Assembly (NCBI GenBank): GCA_023379355.1
Contig: JAMCUD010000064.1
Location: 1 to 21,975, forward strand
From: Thermoplasmatota archaeon
GTDB lineage: Archaea; Thermoplasmatota; Thermoplasmata; Thermoplasmatales; Thermoplasmataceae
DNA length: 21,975 nucleotides
Direction of reading: 5' to 3'
The position numbers and the translations under genes are program-made. Numbering within the stretch: the first letter of the stretch is position 1; the number at the start of each line of letters is the position of its first letter. Below, in pieces: positions 16,374-21,975 of the stretch. The notes beneath the pieces are model-generated. The model did not search any database, had not been told where the DNA came from, and worked only from the letters and a program-made list of their open reading frames with translations.

Positions 16374-16394
16374 CCATTGAGGCAATTATGACCC

Positions 16395-16787
16395 ATGAGT
16401 GAATATGCATTTGAAATGGAGTTAAAGGAAGATGCAGAGGAAATCTACGGAAAGATATCCAAGGCTCTAAAGGACAATTCTTGGGTTCAATTGTCTTATG
16501 TGGACGCAAAACAGATCATTGAGAATAATTTTCATGAGACTTTTCCTCCTTACTATATTCTGAATGTCTGCAAACCAATTGCTGCCAGGGAACTTTTAAG
16601 GCAAAATATGAATTTTGGGCTTTTCCTGCCATGCAAGGTAACCATTTACCAAACTGAGAATGTTACAAAAGTTTCAGTTCTGAAGGTATCCTCCATGGAC
16701 AGAGATCACCTGGGGGGAAATGGAAAAATCGCCGAAAAATATGAAAATGAACTTATCGAAGTGCTCAAGGGGATCCAAACCAGATAG
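16395..16787 (+). CDS. DUF302 domain protein
   Basis: 130 residues with no signal peptide or membrane segment. The DUF302 signature is YYILNVCKPIAARELL (about 54-69) followed by GLFLPCKVTIYQ (about 75-86): a strand, a conserved Cys-x-Pro, a helix, and the GLxLPC strand. Two cysteines (CKP and PCK) are retained. The family is widespread, small and of unknown function. Gene stands alone with its own TATA box, divergent from the SDR gene. Confidence 0.8.
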   Translation: MSEYAFEMELKEDAEEIYGKISKALKDNSWVQLSYVDAKQIIENNFHETFPPYYILNVCKPIAARELLRQNMNFGLFLPCKVTIYQTENVTKVSVLKVSSMDRDHLGGNGKIAEKYENELIEVLKGIQTR

Positions 16788-16900
16788 AATTTTTTAAAAC
16801 TTCAATTGGAACCAACGCAATGAACTGAATATTTCAGATTCCCAGAGATAAACTTAATACATATAATTCGATCTTGGAAAACCCTGAATGGGCAATTACT

Positions 16901-16973
16901 GGGTCTGTGGGGTAGCCTGGTATCCTTCCAGCTTCGGGAGTTGGAAACTCCGGTCCAAATCCGGGCAGACCCA
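16901..16973 (+). tRNA. tRNA-Pro (anticodon CGG)
   Basis: A complete cloverleaf can be folded by hand. The acceptor stem GGGTCTG/CAGACCC is seven perfect pairs with discriminator A (16973). The anticodon stem CCAGC/GTTGG encloses TTCGGGA, giving anticodon CGG at 16935-16937, which reads CCG. The T stem is TCCGG/CCGGG. The D arm contains TAGCCTGGTA. CCA is not encoded and there is no intron. The T loop is TCCAAAT rather than TTCAAAT, so position 55 is C instead of the near-universal U. A TATA-like ACATATAATT near 16859-16868 lies upstream. Confidence 0.95.
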
Positions 16974-17086
16974 CTCACAATTGAGCTTCTAATGTTCTGG
17001 GTTTGTCGTCATAGTTACGCCAAAATATGCTTATGGAACAGTGTTATTTAAGAAATTGAAAGGGTAACGAAATATCATACGAACCA

Positions 17087-17749
17087 ATGATGTCAAAAGA
17101 CGAAGTTGAGCTTAGGATAAAAATGGCATAACAGGGTATCATCCAGGATGGAAATCAGAGAATTATACGCAGACAATACCTAAAGAGAATTTTCGTAGTT
17201 CCTAAGGAAGTCTTCCCCCCTGCATGGATGTCCAAGCTACTTGGCAAAAGCATTTTGGAAGATGTCAAAAAAGGTGATAGTGTGCTTGATATGGGTACCG
17301 GAAGTGACGTCAACGCAATATTAGCAGCTTCAAGATCAACTAACGTCGTTGCTGTGGACATTAACATGATTGCAGTAGAAGCATGAAAAAGCAACGCCAT
17401 GAGAAATGGTGTTGCTGACAGAATAGAATTCATTCAAAGTAACCCGTTCGAAAGCGTAAAGAGAAGGTTTGATCTAATAATATTTGACCCACCGTTCAGG
17501 TGGTTCACCCCAAGAGACCTACGGGAAATGTCTTATGCTGATGAGAATGTTAAAACTATGACTGCGTTCTTTGGAAGTGTTAAGGACTACTTAACTGAGA
17601 AGGGCAGGATACTAATTTTCTATGGTGACTCTGGAGATCTAAATTATTTCCTGAGTCTCGTTGAGCAAGAACATTTCAAAAAGGAGCTGATGCGCAGCAG
17701 AGCAATATTGAAAGACGGAAGGAGATGGGTTTATTACACGTGGAAATGA
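17087..17749 (+). pseudogene. SAM-dependent methyltransferase gene with two in-frame stops
   Basis: One continuous frame of 221 codons runs from ATG 17087 to the TGA at 17747, interrupted by TAA at 17129-17131 and TGA at 17384-17386. With the stops ignored the product is a small-domain (MTS/HemK-like) methyltransferase: VVPKEVFPPAW, motif I VLDMGTGSDVNAILAAS, VVAVDINMIAVEA, and motif IV FDLIIFDPPFRWF. Motif I normally reads GxGxG; the last Gly is Asp (GAC), a third likely damaging change. No frameshift is seen, which suggests recent inactivation, sequencing error, or less likely readthrough. The intact 3' part (17399-17749) alone lacks the SAM-binding site. A TATA-like TTATTTAAG sits about 39 bases before ATG 17087. 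Target unknown. Confidence 0.8.
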
Positions 17750-17943
17750 ACCACACACTATACTTGATTAGGAAATTAGATAGGTGACTTCATGTCCCAG
17801 CTTTCGCAGGGAATTTCATCCTTCAGAAAGCTTTGAATTGATTCGATGGTATATTGTAAGAACAACCATTATTCTGAAGCAACTTGATTGCACAAATAAA
17901 ATCCACTTTTTCTTGTTGATCTTACAAACATTTTTAATTCTAC

Positions 17944-18354
17944 TCAAAGGACTGACGTACAGAAAGGGCATTTCGTAGCTTTGATTGGTATGGTGGAAAT
18001 GCAGTATTGGCAGATTTTAGTTGTTACTTCAGTAGAAATTTTCTTTTTCCTGGCAGCTCTTCTCTCTTCCGATTTACTTATTGGCCTCACTAAAACCATG
18101 TATACCACAAACGCTATTGTTAAAAAAGCGATCAGAGCATTAATGAATGCACCATAGTAAAATGTGCTACCGTTTATTGTAAATGTTAGGGTGGAAAAGT
18201 CAACGTGGCCAGGTATTCCAAGCAGAGGAGTTATGATGTCGCTAATAAAGGCAGTCACTACGGCTGTGAACGCCAGACCTATGATAATAGCCACAGCAAG
18301 AAAAATCACATTCCCCTGAGTTATAAAAACGCGAAAGTCCTTTAAAACACCCAT
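17944..18354 (-). CDS. mscL: Large-conductance mechanosensitive channel MscL with C-terminal zinc ribbon
   Basis: 136 residues from ATG 18354. It opens under membrane tension to release solutes during hypo-osmotic shock. The amphipathic N-terminus and first membrane helix FRVFITQGNVIFLAVAIIIG (about 7-26) match the MscL pattern (RGNVxDLAVGVIIG); the periplasmic loop carries ITPLLGIPG, and the second helix is about 70-89. The usual charged cytoplasmic helix (SKSEERRAARKKK) is followed by a four-cysteine element, Cys115-Cys118 and Cys129-Cys132, which looks like a zinc ribbon. A longer frame from 18474 adds 40 hydrophobic residues not typical of the family and covering the promoter region, so it is not used. 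Confidence 0.88.
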   Translation of the reverse strand: MGVLKDFRVFITQGNVIFLAVAIIIGLAFTAVVTAFISDIITPLLGIPGHVDFSTLTFTINGSTFYYGAFINALIAFLTIAFVVYMVLVRPISKSEERRAARKKKISTEVTTKICQYCISTIPIKATKCPFCTSVL

Positions 18355-18537
18355 TTTAATACCTATATAATATAATTCGAACAAGTATTTAATGTAACTT
18401 ATTATTCTACTGCTACAACTAATGAAAATAGAATATATAAAAGTTAGGACAATAATCGACGGGAACCATACCAAATTACCCAGTGCCGTTCCAAATTAAC
18501 TGATTGGTGCTCTCGGTATGTGGTTAAGTTTGTATAC

Positions 18538-18559
18538 ATGTAATCTTTATTTATTACAT
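18538..18559. repeat. Perfect 7-bp inverted repeat upstream of the S53 peptidase
   Basis: ATGTAAT (18538-18544) and ATTACAT (18553-18559) are separated by CTTTATTT. It lies about 150 bases upstream of the peptidase ATG and about 180 from the mscL ATG. Spacing is the same (7-8-7) as the repeat at 4018-4039. It may be an operator or chance. Confidence 0.3.
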
Positions 18560-18680
18560 CTATCCTATTTTCATGCACAGACTCTTTTTCATCTTAGGGA
18601 ACAGATTCTTTCATCGGTTGGTTCTAAAGATTTTCACTGAAAGTCCCCTTACCATGGAGTTGCCCCCGTAGAGATAAATG

Positions 18681-18690
18681 CTTTATAGTT
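18681..18690 (+). promoter_or_regulatory. TATA-like box of the S53 peptidase gene
   Basis: CTTTATAGTT is centred about 23-24 bases before ATG 18709, close to the leaderless spacing seen elsewhere in the window. The remaining sequence between mscL and this box shows no gene. Confidence 0.5.
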
Positions 18691-18708
18691 TCCTGATTTC
18701 ATAAACAA

Positions 18709-21700
18709 ATGAAGCGAGGAACCATTTTAGTATGCCTGATCATAATTTTTATCCTCTGTGCAACATCATATTCTTCACTGACAATTCATTCAAGTCCAGA
18801 CATGAAAACTTCTACAACCAGTCCGACCATAATTTCTTCAAGTATTGAAAAACTATCACCACTCCCCTACACTGGCAAAATAAGGAAAACAGATACAACA
18901 ATGAACCAGTACAGAGGAAAAATGAACGTATTTCTTACACTTGGTCTTCGCAATGAACAGCAACTTCTGGGGTTTCTCTCCAATCTTTCCAATCCTGATA
19001 ACCCCCAATACCACCAGTATATACCGGAAAACCAGTTCATTGAAAGATACTCTCCCAGTGCCCGGGAATACCATAATTTCACCTCGTATTTATCGACATT
19101 TTCAGGGGTGAATATCACGACATTTCCCGACAGAATGTCAATTGGAATATCGGCTGATTCTTCCATAATTTATCAGATATTTAACACTTCCATAGTGTCA
19201 TTTGGATCTGGAAATGCTTCTTATTATGGAACCCCTGGAACTCCCGAACTTCCAGAATATCTCTCATCTGACGTAACTGGAATCTCAGGATTCAGCAATA
19301 AAACATATGCTCAAATAAGTCCCCTTTCCATAGAATCCCCTTACAAACCTATGAAACCTCGTTATGTCAGATCAGCATCCACAGTTGGAAATCTGATAAC
19401 AAATATAACGGGAAGCGACCTCCAGACAGCTTATGATGAAATGCCCCTCCTAAAAGAAAGCTATCCTACAAATGCAGTCATAGCTACAATTCTCTGGGCG
19501 GGGACTAACAGTACAACGGGCAAAGCTGTTGCGCCATTTGATCCTGCAGAGATATACTCGTATTATAACCAGACTATTCCGTCCAATGAACCACACTCAA
19601 GGATCTACGGCGTCCCACTCAACGGCGCCCCCCTTCCCGGACCTTCTGCAACAAATGATACAAGTGGTGCAAATATTGAGAATAGCCTGGACCTTGAAAT
19701 GATAGGGAGTACGGCGCCGGGGTCCAGTATCTATAACGTCTACGGCGTCGGTGCAACCAATGCAACAATAGATAACGCACTTCAGTTCATACTCAGCCCC
19801 ACGGGTCAATATAAAAGTGCACTTGAAAATGTTTCAGTGATAAGTAATTCATATGGAAGTCCTGAGTATAACAGCACAATCTGGTATGAGGATCTGCAGG
19901 AGGCGCAGGCCAGAGGAATAACAGTCCTGGCCAGTTCCGGAGATTCAGGAGACAACCCCCTAAGCCAGGATTATCAGTCCAACCCAAATTATCCCGGGGA
20001 TTATGTTCAATTTCCATCTGCAATGTCATACGACGATTTCGGAGTGACTGCTGTTGGAGGTACCACACTGACTCTTAATCCAAATTACACAATTCAGGAT
20101 CAGACTGCGTGGTATGAAACTGAACCATTGATCAGCAGATTGTTAGGTTCTTTTCTTGGAGGGAGTACTGGCGGCATCAGCGATATTTATCCTGAACCTT
20201 CCTGGCAGCGTGAAACCGAAGCAAACAGTATAATCAACGGTTCAGGAAGGGGAGTTCCTGACATAGCTGCAGTTGCGAACAACACCATAGTTACACTTAC
20301 AATAGGTGGAAACCTCACTCCGGCCCAGTATCTGGTTGAAGGGACCAGTATATCCTCCCCTGTAACTGCCGGGATCATAGGTGAGATTGATTCCATTCTT
20401 TCTTCAAAGGGTGGGAGTCCACTTGGGTTCCTTAACCCCCCTATATATCTGCTGGCACAGAGTCTATTTTTCTCTGGTTCATCCGGGAATCGCCCTCAGG
20501 CGTTTTACAACGTTATAACAGGCCACAATGCGGTCTATTCTGCACATAAAGGTTACAGCCTTGTAACTGGATGGGGATCCATAAATGCCTATAATTTCTC
20601 AACTTACATGGATAGAAATTATTCCCTCACATTCACAGAATACGGGCTTCCAGTGAATTCATCGTGGTCAGTAGGCATTGGTACAACCATTCACAGCAAT
20701 AATACGGGAGGAAACATTAGCTTCAACCTGAGGCCAGGTTTCTACCCCTATTCAATCAGCACTGATGTCAATTATTCGGCTCTTGCCATGTCCGGCAAGG
20801 CTTTTCTTGACTATTCAAATGTTGACATACGGGTTATATTCCTGAGATTTGCAGAACTGGTGTTCAATGTATCTCCCGTTTCATCTTTTCTAACAGTAAA
20901 TGAACTTCATTATGTGCTCAAGAATGGATCAGGGGAGCTGAATGTTACAGGCGGTGGATACTTCATAAATGATACCATGATTCATTATCTCCCCTATTCA
21001 GAATATTTTCACCTGTCTTTGACCAGAACATATTATGTAAATATCTCACTTGCTAAAATCCAAAATTACGGATATCTTTCAGGAACTGTAGCAAATGGTG
21101 GTACTGTTCTGACCGCTAATGGTAAGGGTATTCCTGTTTATGGAAATGAATTCAACGTTTCCCTACCTGTTGGTAAATACTATTTTTCATCGTACAGACG
21201 GGGTTACTCAGATTACAGTTCGGAAGTTACGGTTAAACCCAATGGCACAACCAGGGTAAATGTAAATACCACAAGAATATTTAACCCGGTTCTGGTGACT
21301 GGGTACATCAATGCCCCAAACGTTTCGGTAACATTTGATTCTTATTCTGCATTTGTAAACTCAACTGGATATTACCAGATATGGATAAATGCCGGCGATT
21401 ATTCCGTATCCGTATATTCCGGGGGATACATGCCTTTGTCTGTAAACCATATATTTCATTCGGGAATGGAAATGAACTTCACCCTTAAGCCATTCTCGTC
21501 GAATGCAGTTAATTACTCAGAGGATTCAATAAACTCAACATATCTAAGTATGACTGTGCTGAGTCTGATCCTCGATCATGGTTATGCTGAAATATCCTAT
21601 TCTTCTGCACATAATGGAACTTTAATTATATTTCTGAACCTTGCCAACATCACTTACACCTCAAGGACATTGCTGTCATCTTCAACGGTCCTGCTGAATG

Positions 21701-21957
21701 AAACACATATTATGAATTACAGTCTTGCCTTTTCCAGCAGAAATACGGAAATTCTAACGGTGAAGAATGTAACAGGAAGCGGTGTGATCTTCTGGAAGCT
21801 TGTTCCCTACGCAACCCTACCATCAAAAAATATTTCCAACCATAATTCTCCCATGGTAGGGATTGAAAGGAATGTATTTCTAATTTCAATTGTAATTGCA
21901 GGAATTTTAGCCTCAGCGTATTCCGTAACAAGGAAAAGAAGTGAAAGGAAGAAGTAG
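18709..21957 (+). CDS. Secreted, membrane-anchored S53 peptidase (kumamolisin/sedolisin family)
   Basis: 1082 residues. A signal-type segment (about 4-22) is followed by a pro-kumamolisin activation domain (about 55-200, FLSNLSNPDNPQYHQY). The catalytic domain keeps the sedolisin set: ENSLD with Glu324 and Asp328, SSGDSGD with oxyanion Asp412, and GTSISSP with nucleophile Ser547; TGWGSINAYNF closes it. These are acid-active serine-carboxyl proteases, fitting an acidophile that digests external protein. The C-terminal half is extra: an archaeal surface domain starting LTFTEYGLP (about 640), two PEGA-like beta repeats (about 795-930), and a terminal membrane helix (about 1056-1074) with a basic tail TRKRSERKK. 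Around forty N-x-S/T sequons are seen, so heavy N-glycosylation is likely. Length is about twice a typical S53 enzyme. It probably remains attached outside the membrane. Confidence 0.92.
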   Translation: MKRGTILVCLIIIFILCATSYSSLTIHSSPDMKTSTTSPTIISSSIEKLSPLPYTGKIRKTDTTMNQYRGKMNVFLTLGLRNEQQLLGFLSNLSNPDNPQYHQYIPENQFIERYSPSAREYHNFTSYLSTFSGVNITTFPDRMSIGISADSSIIYQIFNTSIVSFGSGNASYYGTPGTPELPEYLSSDVTGISGFSNKTYAQISPLSIESPYKPMKPRYVRSASTVGNLITNITGSDLQTAYDEMPLLKESYPTNAVIATILWAGTNSTTGKAVAPFDPAEIYSYYNQTIPSNEPHSRIYGVPLNGAPLPGPSATNDTSGANIENSLDLEMIGSTAPGSSIYNVYGVGATNATIDNALQFILSPTGQYKSALENVSVISNSYGSPEYNSTIWYEDLQEAQARGITVLASSGDSGDNPLSQDYQSNPNYPGDYVQFPSAMSYDDFGVTAVGGTTLTLNPNYTIQDQTAWYETEPLISRLLGSFLGGSTGGISDIYPEPSWQRETEANSIINGSGRGVPDIAAVANNTIVTLTIGGNLTPAQYLVEGTSISSPVTAGIIGEIDSILSSKGGSPLGFLNPPIYLLAQSLFFSGSSGNRPQAFYNVITGHNAVYSAHKGYSLVTGWGSINAYNFSTYMDRNYSLTFTEYGLPVNSSWSVGIGTTIHSNNTGGNISFNLRPGFYPYSISTDVNYSALAMSGKAFLDYSNVDIRVIFLRFAELVFNVSPVSSFLTVNELHYVLKNGSGELNVTGGGYFINDTMIHYLPYSEYFHLSLTRTYYVNISLAKIQNYGYLSGTVANGGTVLTANGKGIPVYGNEFNVSLPVGKYYFSSYRRGYSDYSSEVTVKPNGTTRVNVNTTRIFNPVLVTGYINAPNVSVTFDSYSAFVNSTGYYQIWINAGDYSVSVYSGGYMPLSVNHIFHSGMEMNFTLKPFSSNAVNYSEDSINSTYLSMTVLSLILDHGYAEISYSSAHNGTLIIFLNLANITYTSRTLLSSSTVLLNETHIMNYSLAFSSRNTEILTVKNVTGSGVIFWKLVPYATLPSKNISNHNSPMVGIERNVFLISIVIAGILASAYSVTRKRSERKK

Positions 21958-21975
21958 ATCGGCCTGTTATCCGTA

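Noticed and set aside
17384..17386. TGA in the methyltransferase frame as selenocysteine
   Set aside because: Thermoplasmatales are not known to use selenocysteine, no SECIS-like hairpin is evident, and the frame also has a TAA and a damaged motif I. Decay explains all three.
17784..17978. 64-residue ORF between the methyltransferase remnant and mscL
   Set aside because: It runs antisense into the end of mscL, lacks a ribosome site and shows no family pattern.
18355..18474. 40-residue N-terminal extension of MscL
   Set aside because: The extension is hydrophobic, lacks MscL similarity and covers the AT-rich promoter region; ATG 18354 gives the standard family start.
16901..18708. Genomic island inserted at the tRNA-Pro gene
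   Set aside because: The stretch after the tRNA is AT-rich and holds a pseudogene, but no integrase is present and I found no second copy of the tRNA 3' end to serve as an attachment site.
18709..21957. Subtilisin (S8) assignment for the large protease
   Set aside because: The Asp/His pair of S8 is absent; Glu324-x3-Asp328 and the pro-kumamolisin domain identify S53.

Overview
The window looks like ordinary chromosome from a member of the Thermoplasmatales (acidophilic, cell-wall-poor Euryarchaeota). The main pointers are a 745-residue VAT/Cdc48 AAA+ ATPase ending in LYQ, an archaeal release factor aRF1, an archaeal UMP kinase, a decarboxylase-like GHMP protein that fits the Thermoplasma-type mevalonate route, a large secreted S53 acid protease, and TATA boxes placed about 26 bases before many start codons (leaderless transcription). 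The genus cannot be fixed from the sequence alone. I see no insertion sequence, CRISPR array, prophage or integrase.

Layout. 1-1533: the 3' part of an isoprenoid-pathway decarboxylase overlaps by 4 nt an HhH/HNH nuclease-like gene. 1699-3748 (minus): homoserine kinase thrB overlaps a cystathionine gamma-synthase/lyase gene. 4090-8794: an FAD oxidoreductase (minus), a TDT/SLAC1-type membrane transporter (plus), a cysteine synthase/cystathionine beta-synthase-like enzyme (minus) and a two-domain mercaptopyruvate sulfurtransferase (plus). Together 1699-8794 reads as a loose amino-acid and sulfur-metabolism neighbourhood. 8897-13434: a housekeeping core of VAT, a PRC-barrel protein, aRF1 (minus) and UMP kinase; PRC and aRF1 end on the same CTAG, and aRF1 and pyrH start from one shared AT-rich element. 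13483-14631 (minus): a radical-SAM-type protein whose Fe-S motif lacks one cysteine.

14632-15425 is the longest stretch without an intact gene. It holds a clear promoter-like element on the plus strand and what looks like a frame-broken gene remnant on the minus strand. 15426-16787: a 2,4-dienoyl-CoA-reductase-like SDR divergent from a DUF302 gene. 16901-16973: tRNA-Pro(CGG). 17087-17749: a methyltransferase gene in one continuous frame broken by two stop codons and with a damaged SAM-binding motif. 17944-18354 (minus): MscL with a C-terminal zinc ribbon. 18709-21957: a membrane-anchored, heavily glycosylatable S53 peptidase.

No multi-gene system of an unknown kind is evident. The points most worth checking are the altered radical-SAM motif, the doubly interrupted methyltransferase, the thrB-metB overlap together with plant-like residues in the MetB homologue, the decayed minus-strand ORF at 15006-15302, and the HNH gene coupled to a lipid gene.
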